This document shows, in pieces, positions 6,213 through 12,610 of a stretch of 20,105 nucleotides of DNA (within the stretch, counting starts at the first letter, position 1; every line of letters starts with the position of its first letter). Source of the DNA: an uncultured Bacteroidaceae bacterium. GTDB lineage: Bacteria; Bacteroidota; Bacteroidia; Bacteroidales; Bacteroidaceae. The position numbers were made by a program, and so were the translations under genes. Under the pieces are notes generated by a model, which ran no database searches, had not been told where the DNA came from, and saw only the letters and a program-made list of their open reading frames with translations. The stretch lies in assembly GCA_934293005.1 (NCBI GenBank), contig CAKQYA010000039.1:1-20105 (forward strand), given 5' to 3'.

Positions 6213-7645
6213 AATTATCAGCAAGAGAACGTATAGAGACCCTTCTTGACAAGGGCACATTTGTGGAGCTGGACAAGCATGTTGTTCATCGCTGCACTAA
6301 TTTTGGAATGGAAAAGAAACGTCCGGAGGGCGATGGCGTCATCTCTGGATATGGCAAGATAGACGGTCGGATGGTGTTTGTCTATGCTTTCGACTTCAAT
6401 GTGCTTGGCGGTTCTCTTTCGGCTGCCAACGCCCAGAAGATCGCAAAGGTGCAAGACCTTGCGCTCCAGACAGGAGCTCCAATAGTAGGTCTTAACGATT
6501 CTGGTGGAGCCCGCATTCAGGAGGGCGTGGAGTCGCTGACGGGCTTTGCCCATATCTTTAAGAGAAATGTCATGTCGAGCGGCGTCATTCCTCAGATATC
6601 AGCTATCATGGGCCCATGTGCGGGGGGATCGTGCTACAGTCCTGCCCTTACAGATTTCATCCTTATGGTGAAGGAGCAGAGTCAGATGTTTGTCACAGGG
6701 CCTAATGTTGTGAAGGCCGTGACAAATGAGGATGTTGATAAGGAAACCCTTGGAGGAGCTGCCACACACAGCGGCACGAGTGGAGTGTGTCATTTTGTGT
6801 GCAAGGATGATGAGGAAACGCTCATGACCATTCGTGAGCTCATTGGCTTCATTCCTTCAAATAATATGGAAGATGCCCCTGTGCATCCTGTGACAGATGA
6901 GGTGACGCGCACATGCCACGAACTCGATTCAGTTGTGCCAGCTGATCCAAATGTGCCATATGACATACGCGATATCATTGAGCCAGTATGCGACCAGCAG
7001 TACTTCTTTGAGGTGCAGCCAGATTTTGCTAAGAACATTGTGGTGGGTTTTGGACGCATGGCAGGACGCACGGTTGGTTTTGTGGCCAATCAGCCATGTG
7101 TGCTTGCAGGTGCGCTCGATATAGACGCCAGTGATAAGGCTGCTCGTTTCATACGTTTCTGTGATTGCTTCAACATTCCTCTTGTGTCTGTTGAAGATGT
7201 GCCAGGCTTCCTTCCTGGAGTGAAGCAGGAGCATAATGGCATTATTCGTCATGGAGCCAAGATTGTGTATGCCTTTGCAGAGGCCACTGTCCCCAAAATA
7301 ACGCTGATAACTCGAAAGGCATATGGAGGAGCATATATTGTGATGAACTCCAAGCAGATTGGTTCTGACGTCAATCTTGCTTATCCTGCTGCTGAAATAG
7401 CGGTGATGGGAGCTGAAGGTGCATGCAACATACTGTATCGCAAGGCTTCGCCGGAAGAGCGCGCACAGAAGATAGAGGAATATCGCAACAACTTCGCCAA
7501 TCCGATGCCTGCAGCCCATCTTGGCTACATCGATGAGATCATACAGCCATGCGACACACGCATCCGCCTTATTCAGGCGCTTGAAATGACGCGCAACAAG
7601 AATCAGAGCAATCCGCCAAAGAAACATGGCAATATGCCTCTGTGA
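6209..7645 (+). CDS. Carboxyltransferase (propionyl-CoA carboxylase beta / MmdA family), 478 aa
   Basis: This transfers carboxyl from biotin to an acyl-CoA, most likely propionyl-CoA to give methylmalonyl-CoA. It has both crotonase-fold halves. The N-terminal half has HRCTNFGM, GGSLSAANAQKI, SGGARIQEGVESLTG and the acyl-CoA oxyanion segment GPCAGGSCYSPALTDF. The C-terminal half has VEDVPGFLPGVKQE, TRKAYGGAYIVMNSK and AVMGAEGACNILYRK. The start is ATG 6209, overlapping the carrier stop. It lacks the ~25-30-residue N-terminal helix found in many family members; the upstream frame is only the shadow of the carrier gene. A carboxylase partner is encoded beside it and no membrane decarboxylase subunit is present, which favours an ATP-dependent carboxylase over the Na+-pumping decarboxylase. 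Acetyl-CoA as substrate cannot be excluded. Confidence 0.9.
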   Translation: MKLSARERIETLLDKGTFVELDKHVVHRCTNFGMEKKRPEGDGVISGYGKIDGRMVFVYAFDFNVLGGSLSAANAQKIAKVQDLALQTGAPIVGLNDSGGARIQEGVESLTGFAHIFKRNVMSSGVIPQISAIMGPCAGGSCYSPALTDFILMVKEQSQMFVTGPNVVKAVTNEDVDKETLGGAATHSGTSGVCHFVCKDDEETLMTIRELIGFIPSNNMEDAPVHPVTDEVTRTCHELDSVVPADPNVPYDIRDIIEPVCDQQYFFEVQPDFAKNIVVGFGRMAGRTVGFVANQPCVLAGALDIDASDKAARFIRFCDCFNIPLVSVEDVPGFLPGVKQEHNGIIRHGAKIVYAFAEATVPKITLITRKAYGGAYIVMNSKQIGSDVNLAYPAAEIAVMGAEGACNILYRKASPEERAQKIEEYRNNFANPMPAAHLGYIDEIIQPCDTRIRLIQALEMTRNKNQSNPPKKHGNMPL

Positions 7646-7690
7646 TGAGTCGTGAGATCCATTTTTAGCTATAGACTTAAAGTTTTGATT

Positions 7691-7723
7691 TTAAAAAACC
7701 TCATGAGCAGCGGCTCATGAGGT
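7691..7723 (-). terminator. Terminator after the hypothetical gene at 7856-8143
   Basis: ACCTCATGAG (7698-7707) and CTCATGAGGT (7714-7723) form a perfect 10-bp stem with a 6-nt loop. On the minus strand it runs straight into TTTTTAAAATC, a good terminator. On the plus strand it stands about 50 bp after the carboxyltransferase stop, but is followed by CTTGGTAAG, so it is weaker for that operon. It may serve both. Confidence 0.72.
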
Positions 7724-7818
7724 CTTGGTAAGAAAAGATTCATACCATAAGATAGATTATATTATTGATGTGTGGAAGTTTGTGCTGTGAAGCCCGAACT
7801 TCCTTTTTTGTTTTTTAT

Positions 7819-7839
7819 CCCAAATCGGTCATTAGATTT
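7819..7839 (+). repeat. CGGTCATTA repeat, half-copy
   Basis: CCCAAATCGGTCATTAGATT plus a final T at 7819-7839 is identical to 11666-11686. Here the matching inverted arm is missing. It is one of three members of an intergenic repeat family in this window. Confidence 0.75.
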
Positions 7840-7855
7840 CTTTGCAAGGGAGTGC

Positions 7856-8143
7856 TTATTTCATTTCTTTGGCAAACATCATGTCGAGTTCGTTCTGTGA
7901 GAAAGGACAAGGTTCTTTGCGGATTTTGGCCTCCTGAAAATGGTGCACGGCATTGATGACAGATTCTTCTGTGAAGCATTTGAAAAGGGTGTCTTTGAGT
8001 TGGTCAAGGCGTATGGCGTCGCTATCAGTGAAAAGTCTGCACTCGCTGTAGCTATGAACCTTTTGGGGTATGATGTCGTGGTAATAGTAGCTCCACACGA
8101 GAAAGCGCATACACATGTCGGGGGTCATCAATACTTCGTCCAT
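7856..8143 (-). CDS. Hypothetical protein, 95 aa
   Basis: The protein was not recognised. It is small, soluble and predicted cytoplasmic, with a Tyr/Trp-rich centre (FLVWSYYYHDIIP), a helical middle (IRLDQLKDTLFKCFTEESVINAVHHF) and a charged C-terminus. I prefer it to the overlapping plus-strand frame (7940-8341) because its composition is protein-like and it has its own downstream terminator at 7723-7691. The plus-strand frame runs through the palindromic repeat at 8180-8211 and into the cyclophilin gene. It lies between two intergenic repeats. Confidence 0.6.
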   Translation of the reverse strand: MDEVLMTPDMCMRFLVWSYYYHDIIPQKVHSYSECRLFTDSDAIRLDQLKDTLFKCFTEESVINAVHHFQEAKIRKEPCPFSQNELDMMFAKEMK

Positions 8144-8179
8144 AAGTATATTGTTGTTTTTTTGTTTTTCAATGTTTTT

Positions 8180-8211
8180 AACCCTAATCGGTCATTAAAC
8201 CGATTAGGGTT
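8180..8211. repeat. CGGTCATTA repeat, perfect hairpin
   Basis: AACCCTAATCGGT (8180-8192) and ACCGATTAGGGTT (8199-8211) form a perfect 13-bp stem around CATTAA. On the plus strand TTAGTTTTTATTTT follows, so it could terminate plus-strand RNA, but no plus-strand gene precedes it. It stands downstream of the minus-strand cyclophilin. Same family as 7819-7839 and 11664-11746. Confidence 0.85.
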
Positions 8212-8272
8212 TAGTTTTTATTTTGAACCATATGGCTCGTCATGGCTTCATGTCTTTGATTCTGAATGCGGA

Positions 8273-9013
8273 TCAGCAAATCTCTGTTTTCAGAATCTTG
8301 ATGTCTTCACATGGGCGGTCACCCGACTGTGTCTTTGCTGATTGAATTTTCTCAACAACATCGAGTCCTTCCACCACTTCTCCAAATACTGTGTATTGGC
8401 CATCGAGGTGAGGAGTGCCGCCTACAGTAGTGTAAGCTTCTTTTTGAGCATCAGTCAGACCTTTGTGTGGAAGTGACTTGAAGCGTGCGTATGTCTCAGC
8501 CTCCAACTCATTTTGAAGTTCCATCAGTCCGTCACGGTCGCGGTTTCTGCGTAGCTGCATGATTTTGCTGCGGTGTTCAGCCACCAGTTGATTGAATATA
8601 GCCTGCTGAGCCTGCATGTCCATTTGCTTGGCCAGCTGGCCCATTTGCCCCTGACTGTATGTCTTGCCCCATACAATGTAGAACTGGCTGCCGCTTGAAC
8701 GACGCTCGGGATTAACCTCATCGCCTTGGCGAGCAGCAGCAAGAGCGCCGCGTTTATGTATTAAACCTGGCATGATCTCTGCTTCAATAGTGTAATCAGG
8801 TCCGCCTGTGCCAAGTTGTTTGCCTGCGGGAGCACCTTTTGAGTCAGGGTCTCCGCCTTGGATCATAAAATCACGGATCACTCTATGAAACAGCACGCCT
8901 TCGTAATAGCCCGTGGAAGCCAGCTTTATAAAGTTGTCACGATGTTTTGGGGTCTCATCATATAGCTTTACAATGATGTCACCTAATGATGTTGTAATTT
9001 TTATATTTGACAT
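8273..9013 (-). CDS. Cyclophilin-type peptidyl-prolyl isomerase with a helical insertion, 246 aa
   Basis: It catalyses cis-trans isomerisation of X-Pro bonds. The cyclophilin core is split. Residues 1-114 carry ITTSLGDIIVKLYDE, the active-site FHRVIRDFMIQGGDP (Arg44 equivalent to the catalytic Arg of CypA) and SGSQFYIV. Residues 195-246 carry TTVGGTPHLDGQYTVFGEV and the closing strands. An insertion of about 80 residues (118-195), rich in Gln, Glu and Arg and predicted helical, sits where short cyclophilins have a loop; I believe such insertions are common in Bacteroidales homologues. The canonical Trp of CypA is not seen in the HLDGQY segment. There is no signal peptide, so it is likely cytoplasmic. 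It may be read through from the upstream vsr gene on the same strand. Confidence 0.92.
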   Translation of the reverse strand: MSNIKITTSLGDIIVKLYDETPKHRDNFIKLASTGYYEGVLFHRVIRDFMIQGGDPDSKGAPAGKQLGTGGPDYTIEAEIMPGLIHKRGALAAARQGDEVNPERRSSGSQFYIVWGKTYSQGQMGQLAKQMDMQAQQAIFNQLVAEHRSKIMQLRRNRDRDGLMELQNELEAETYARFKSLPHKGLTDAQKEAYTTVGGTPHLDGQYTVFGEVVEGLDVVEKIQSAKTQSGDRPCEDIKILKTEIC

Positions 9014-9150
9014 GATATTATAAAATGTTTATTGCTATAGGGGCAATTATATTGCTCGTCCTCTTCTTTTAGTCTGGATTTGTAGACTTTGCAACTTTGC
9101 TGCATTAAAGTCTGAATGAAAAATGCCAGTTTCTTGTTGCGCGTCTGCTT

Positions 9151-9663
9151 CTATAAATCTTCTTCAGCAGCCATAAGACACGCATCTTCCTCATCTTCTC
9201 TTATCTTGTATGCAGATTTTATTGTGGCTCCATGGTTGTCAAGGTTTATTTTGTTGAGCGTTCGCAATAGGCCTTGCAGGGTTTCTTTGCGCTGCTTGGC
9301 CTTAAGCTGGCATTCCCATATTTCAATCGTGTGCCATCCCATTTCTTTGAGGCGGAGCCTCACTTCATGGTCGCGTTCGCGGTTGCGCTCAATCTTGGCC
9401 TTCCAGTAGTCTGTGTGCGTTTGCGGGATGCGGTGCATGGTGCAGCCCTCATGCCCGTGCCAGAAGCAGCCGTTTGTGAAAATACAGGTGTGGAGACTTG
9501 ATATTGCAATGTCGGGTGTGCCTGGAAGAGGCTTGGCATGTATCCGGTAACGATATCCATGCTTAAACAGGAAATGGCGCACAATCATTTCAGGCCGTGT
9601 GTTCTCCGACCTTATCATGCTCATGCATTTGCTGCGCTGTTCTGGCGTCATCTTGTCTGCCAT
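9151..9663 (-). CDS. vsr: Very short patch repair endonuclease (Vsr family), 170 aa
   Basis: Vsr nicks DNA 5' of T in T:G mismatches formed by deamination of 5-methylcytosine. The start is ATG 9663; the frame extends to a TTG at 9690 that I consider less likely. Family motifs are present: MSMIRSENTRPE, GYRYRIHAKPLPGTPDI with the catalytic Asp at 51 (same number as E. coli), IFTNGCFWHGH with His69, the YWKAKIERNRERD helix and GWHTIEIWEC. Cys65, His71, Cys74 and Cys118 are candidate zinc ligands. The C-terminal tail is acidic. No DNA-cytosine methyltransferase or restriction gene is encoded nearby, which is unusual for this family. Confidence 0.92.
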   Translation of the reverse strand: MADKMTPEQRSKCMSMIRSENTRPEMIVRHFLFKHGYRYRIHAKPLPGTPDIAISSLHTCIFTNGCFWHGHEGCTMHRIPQTHTDYWKAKIERNRERDHEVRLRLKEMGWHTIEIWECQLKAKQRKETLQGLLRTLNKINLDNHGATIKSAYKIREDEEDACLMAAEEDL

Positions 9664-9686
9664 CTTGTCTCGCTGATTTTGGTTAA

Positions 9687-9718
9687 ACAAAATAAGAGCG
9701 GTATGTGCCGCTCTTATT
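9687..9718 (-). terminator. Terminator of tRNA-Pro
   Basis: AATAAGAGCGG (9691-9701) and CCGCTCTTATT (9708-9718) form a perfect 11-bp stem around 6 nt. On the minus strand it is followed by TTGTTTAACC. It lies 10 nt after the tRNA 3' end and just before vsr. Confidence 0.8.
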
Positions 9719-9727
9719 ATTCATTCG

Positions 9728-9801
9728 TCGGGATGACCAGACTCGAACTGGCGACCACACGCCCCCCAGACGTGTACGCTAACCAACTGCGCTACATCCC
9801 G
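9728..9801 (-). tRNA. tRNA-Pro (anticodon GGG)
   Basis: The minus strand folds as a 74-nt cloverleaf. The acceptor arms are CGGGATG/CATCCCG with discriminator A. The D arm is GCGCAGTTGGTTAGCG. The anticodon stem CACGT/GCGTG closes the loop CTGGGGG, giving anticodon GGG. The T arm is CCAGTTCGAGTCTGG. CCA is not encoded. It reads CCC and CCU proline codons. Its own promoter and terminator flank it. Confidence 0.95.
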
Positions 9802-9831
9802 ATTATGATCTTGTCTCTTTCAAAAACGGTG

Positions 9832-9862
9832 CAAAGGTAATGTTTTTTTCTTGATTGAGCAA
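9832..9862 (-). promoter_or_regulatory. Promoter of tRNA-Pro
   Basis: Minus-strand TACCTTTG at 9839-9832 and TTG at 9862-9860, with a 20-bp spacer, fit the Bacteroidetes pattern; RNA would start about 25 nt before the tRNA. A short hairpin, AAGGGC/GCCCTT (9861-9866/9872-9877) with a plus-strand T-run, touches the -33 region. Confidence 0.75.
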
Positions 9863-9936
9863 GGGCGTATAGCCCTTTTTCATCCGACATGTGAAACTTT
9901 AACATAATATAGTGATGCTGGTAATGGAAAAAAGCA

Positions 9937-9944
9937 TACCTTTG
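9937..9944 (+). promoter_or_regulatory. Probable promoter -7 box for the GH43 gene
   Basis: TACCTTTG lies 80 nt before the GH43 start. No good TTG was found at the usual -33 distance, so the promoter may be activator-dependent. Confidence 0.5.
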
Positions 9945-10023
9945 TATTGTCAGTAGTTTTTTCTACTATATTATATATAATGTGTAGATAAATGATTCGA
10001 TTCTTTTGACAAACAAGAATAAC

Positions 10024-11649
10024 ATGAAAGATATTATCACTTTTGCCCAACGTGCCTTATGCACAGTTGCTGTGTGTGTCTTGGCCCATGTGTCGGCCAT
10101 GGCGCAGAATCCTTACCTGCCTCTATGGGAATATATTCCAGATGGAGAACCTTATGTGTTTGACGACCCTGACGTGCCAGGAAAAAAACGTGTGTATGTG
10201 TATGGTTCGCACGATTCCCGCATTAAGGATTATTGCGGACTTGAACTTGTCACATGGTCTGCATCGCTCGACAGTCTCGACAAATGGCGTTACGATGGTG
10301 TCATCTTTGAGTCGAAGAAAGATGCAAAGGGCAATTATCTGCATGCTGACAAGAGGGGGGACGTGCTCTTTGCGCCAGATGTCATGGAGGTTAAGGGCAA
10401 TGATGGCAAGAAAACTTATTATCTCTATCCAAACAATCAAGAGGGGGGACGTAATGGCATGGTTGCTCGCTCGAATCGTCCTGATGGACCATTTGAGGTA
10501 GTTAATTGGTCTAAGGGCAAATCTGCAGATACCGATGGAGTGCTTCGTTTCGATCCAGCCGTGTTTGTTGATGACGACGGTAGAGTGTATGGCTATTGGG
10601 GCTTCAAAGAGCCTTTTGTGGCAGAACTTGACCCAAGCACCATGGCCACTGTGAAACCTGGCACAGAAGTGAAGCAAAACTATATCAATGGCTATGAGAG
10701 TCCTGGCGAGTTCCGATTCTTCGAAGCCTCGTCTATAAGAAAGATAAAAGACAAATATGTGTTGATATACAGCCGCTTCACGGCTGATGGCGAGTTTGGA
10801 TTGCCCATGTCCAACTACACTCTGGCTTATGCTTATGCCAGTTCGCCTATGGGACCATACACTTATGGCGGCACAATCATTGATGGCCGTGGACGTGAAG
10901 TGAATGACCATGGCGTGACAGTTTTTACAGCCACACCCGATGGCAACACTCACGGCAGCATATGTGAGATTAACGGACAATGGTGGGTGTTTTATCATCG
11001 TCAATGTGGACTGGACGAATACTCTCGCCAGGCTATGGTCGCTCCTGTTGAGGTGGATGTTACCGAAGGCGCTGATGGCAAAGTGGTGATAAGTGAGGGA
11101 GAGTATACATCAGAAGGTTTCATGATCAAAGGACTGAATCCATTCAAACGTTATTCTGCCGGCATAGCATGTTATTATACAGGCGTGAAGCCTGGTAAGC
11201 ATGAATGGCCAAAGCATTTCCATTATGGTTCGTATGTCAAGCCGCTTCGTCTGAATGGGGTGCCTGAAGGTGATGTTTACGACTTGAGTGTCAACACAAA
11301 TCCTGTGGTGAACAATACAGATGGGAGTGTTGTGGGATATAAGTATTTCAACCTTGACAACACATACGACGTGCAGAACGTTCATCTCTGCATGACTGTT
11401 GTCCCAGAGGGACAGGATGGTGCTATAGATATTTACATCGACCGTCCATCTGCTGAAGGAGGGGGAGTGAAGGTCGGTACGGTTGCATTGAGGTCGTCAA
11501 TGCCTAAGACGAAGACATCGCTCATGGCTGATGTGTCCAAGGTTTCACAATTTAAGGGAAAGCACGCTCTTTTCTTTGTTATCCATGCAACAGAGAAAGA
11601 TAAGTCATTGTGTGAGATTCATGATTTTGTTTTCACTAATTCGAATTAA
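10024..11649 (+). CDS. Secreted GH43 family glycoside hydrolase with C-terminal CBM6-like domain, 541 aa
   Basis: It probably removes arabinose or xylose units from plant hemicellulose. The start is ATG 10024; an in-frame TTG at 10006 lacks support. A signal peptide (1 to about 28, ending HVSAMAQ) exports it; no lipobox is seen. The five-bladed beta-propeller spans about 35-345. Likely catalytic residues are the general base in FDDPDV (Asp48), the pKa-modulating Asp177 in RFDPAVFVDDDG, and the acid Glu234 in RFFEASSIRK. The last ~170 residues form a beta-sandwich with FNLDNTYD, IDIYIDRP and GKHALFFVIH, resembling CBM6. The gene is monocistronic, with no SusC/SusD pair beside it, so it is not in a standard polysaccharide locus here. 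The exact substrate cannot be read from the sequence. Confidence 0.88.
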   Translation: MKDIITFAQRALCTVAVCVLAHVSAMAQNPYLPLWEYIPDGEPYVFDDPDVPGKKRVYVYGSHDSRIKDYCGLELVTWSASLDSLDKWRYDGVIFESKKDAKGNYLHADKRGDVLFAPDVMEVKGNDGKKTYYLYPNNQEGGRNGMVARSNRPDGPFEVVNWSKGKSADTDGVLRFDPAVFVDDDGRVYGYWGFKEPFVAELDPSTMATVKPGTEVKQNYINGYESPGEFRFFEASSIRKIKDKYVLIYSRFTADGEFGLPMSNYTLAYAYASSPMGPYTYGGTIIDGRGREVNDHGVTVFTATPDGNTHGSICEINGQWWVFYHRQCGLDEYSRQAMVAPVEVDVTEGADGKVVISEGEYTSEGFMIKGLNPFKRYSAGIACYYTGVKPGKHEWPKHFHYGSYVKPLRLNGVPEGDVYDLSVNTNPVVNNTDGSVVGYKYFNLDNTYDVQNVHLCMTVVPEGQDGAIDIYIDRPSAEGGGVKVGTVALRSSMPKTKTSLMADVSKVSQFKGKHALFFVIHATEKDKSLCEIHDFVFTNSN

Positions 11650-11663
11650 CTGGATATGCTTTT

Positions 11664-11746
11664 AACCCAAATCGGTCATTAGATTTGAAAAGGAACTAAA
11701 ATATCCTAATGATTTCTCTATATCGGTCTAATGACCAATTTGGGTT
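11664..11746. repeat. CGGTCATTA repeat, long inverted-repeat form
   Basis: AACCCAAATCGGTCATTAGA (11664-11683) pairs with TCTAATGACCAATTTGGGTT (11727-11746) at 19 of 20 positions, the exception being G-U in RNA. It lies 14 bp after the GH43 stop and could end that transcript. The left arm repeats 7819-7839 exactly. Confidence 0.85.
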
Positions 11747-11770
11747 TGAGCAGGTGGCCGAACATCTGTG

Positions 11771-11817
11771 TTGACTCAAGCTTTTAGTCTTCTTTCTTGC
11801 ACGAAGCCTTGAGTCAA
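11771..11817. repeat. Inverted repeat upstream of the His-rich gene
   Basis: TTGACTCAAG (11771-11780) and CTTGAGTCAA (11808-11817) are a perfect 10-bp pair 27 nt apart, with a possible inner CTT/AAG extension after one bulge. It lies about 100 bp before the gene at 11915 and could be an operator or a leader hairpin. Confidence 0.55.
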
Positions 11818-11914
11818 GATGCCAGCCACACATCATTGAGAATAAAAATGTCTTATATGAAAGACGCATATAGAATCTTGATTATTTGCTTGCCTCTTAG
11901 CAAACTTTAAAAAC

Positions 11915-12319
11915 ATGAGATCATCGTTACGCACAGCAATATTGGCAGCAACAGTTATGCTGTTCCTTATAGTTCCATATATACCTCATCATCATCATAA
12001 AGGTGAGGTGTGTGTGGAACGTGTGTTGTGCATGCACGATAATGTATATAATGACAGTCATACTGGCCATGAGGCAGAGGATACGCACGACACAAGCAAT
12101 TGTGTGAAGCATGCGAGTGCGCTTCAGGTCGTGAAGAAAATGTCTGACGATCAGGAGAGTCTCTCCAAAGTGTCGGCATTCTGCGCTTTTTTTGAATCCT
12201 TGTCTCTTTGGCATGTCTCTTTATTGAGATATGAGACATTTGTCGACACGAGGTGTTGGCGGCTATCGGATAGGGTGATGGCTGTCAGGCAATTGAGAGC
12301 CCCACCTTCAACGCTATAG
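11915..12319 (+). CDS. Small His-rich exported protein (DUF6769-like), 134 aa
   Basis: The N-terminus MRSSLRTAILAATVMLFLIVPYIP is a signal or anchor sequence, followed at once by HHHHKGEVCVERVLCMHDN and further His, Asp and Cys (HTGHEAEDTHDTSNCVKH). The C-terminal third is hydrophobic and basic. I associate this layout with DUF6769 proteins that stand before RND metal-efflux genes in Bacteroidales, but that is from memory. The His/Cys cluster suggests metal binding in the periplasm, perhaps as a chaperone or sensor for the efflux pump that follows 290 bp downstream. Not characterised, to my knowledge. Confidence 0.68.
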   Translation: MRSSLRTAILAATVMLFLIVPYIPHHHHKGEVCVERVLCMHDNVYNDSHTGHEAEDTHDTSNCVKHASALQVVKKMSDDQESLSKVSAFCAFFESLSLWHVSLLRYETFVDTRCWRLSDRVMAVRQLRAPPSTL

Positions 12320-12327
12320 TTTTTTGT

Positions 12328-12404
12328 ACAAGTAGGTGTTCATAATTATTTTTATATGAGAGCGGCTTACTTTGATATAATAAAATAATTTTGAACACCT
12401 ACTT
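12328..12404. repeat. 77-bp palindromic element, first copy of a 60-bp dispersed repeat
   Basis: AAGTAGGTGTTCA (12330-12342) and TGAACACCTACTT (12392-12404) are perfect complements, and AT-rich inner arms extend the pairing. Positions 12328-12387 match 18312-18371 at 58 of 60 bases. It may be a small MITE or REP-like element. It stands between the His-rich gene and the efflux adaptor. Confidence 0.85.
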
Positions 12405-12408
12405 ATAG

Positions 12409-12444
12409 AGATGTTCATGGTTTCGTATATAAGAATGAACATCT
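12409..12444. repeat. Inverted repeat upstream of the efflux operon
   Basis: AGATGTTCAT (12409-12418) and ATGAACATCT (12435-12444) are perfect complements separated by 16 nt. The core TGTTCA/TGAACA also occurs in the element just upstream. Confidence 0.6.
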
Positions 12445-12491
12445 GTCAGACGTGTGATATTCAGTTGCTCGTTTTTCATTTATGATGATTG

Positions 12492-12555
12492 TGAATGCAA
12501 TAGTCAGACATGGTCTATATGAAAAGACTTTGTCTGATATGGTTGTGTGCATTCA
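12492..12555. repeat. Long imperfect inverted repeat upstream of the efflux adaptor
   Basis: TGAATGCA (12492-12499)/TGCATTCA (12548-12555) enclose TCAGACA (12504-12510)/TGTCTGA (12531-12537) and GTCT/AGAC, giving an extended hairpin that ends 55 bp before the adaptor start. No TAnnTTTG promoter was found in this leader. Confidence 0.6.
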
Positions 12556-12610
12556 TGTGTCATATTGGTTGAGCAGCAATAGGTATAACTGATAACAAGA
12601 CTATAGAGTG

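Noticed and set aside
7940..8341. 133-aa plus-strand ORF
   Set aside because: It overlaps the 95-aa minus-strand gene, runs through a palindromic repeat and enters the cyclophilin gene; no family resemblance.
9014..9107. Minus-strand ~34-codon frame upstream of the cyclophilin (MQQSCKVYKS...)
   Set aside because: Overlaps the cyclophilin start out of frame and has no other evidence for being a gene.
9538..9840. 100-aa plus-strand ORF ending MTRLELATTRPPD...
   Set aside because: It is the antisense reading of vsr and tRNA-Pro; this peptide is a well-known artefact of tRNA genes.
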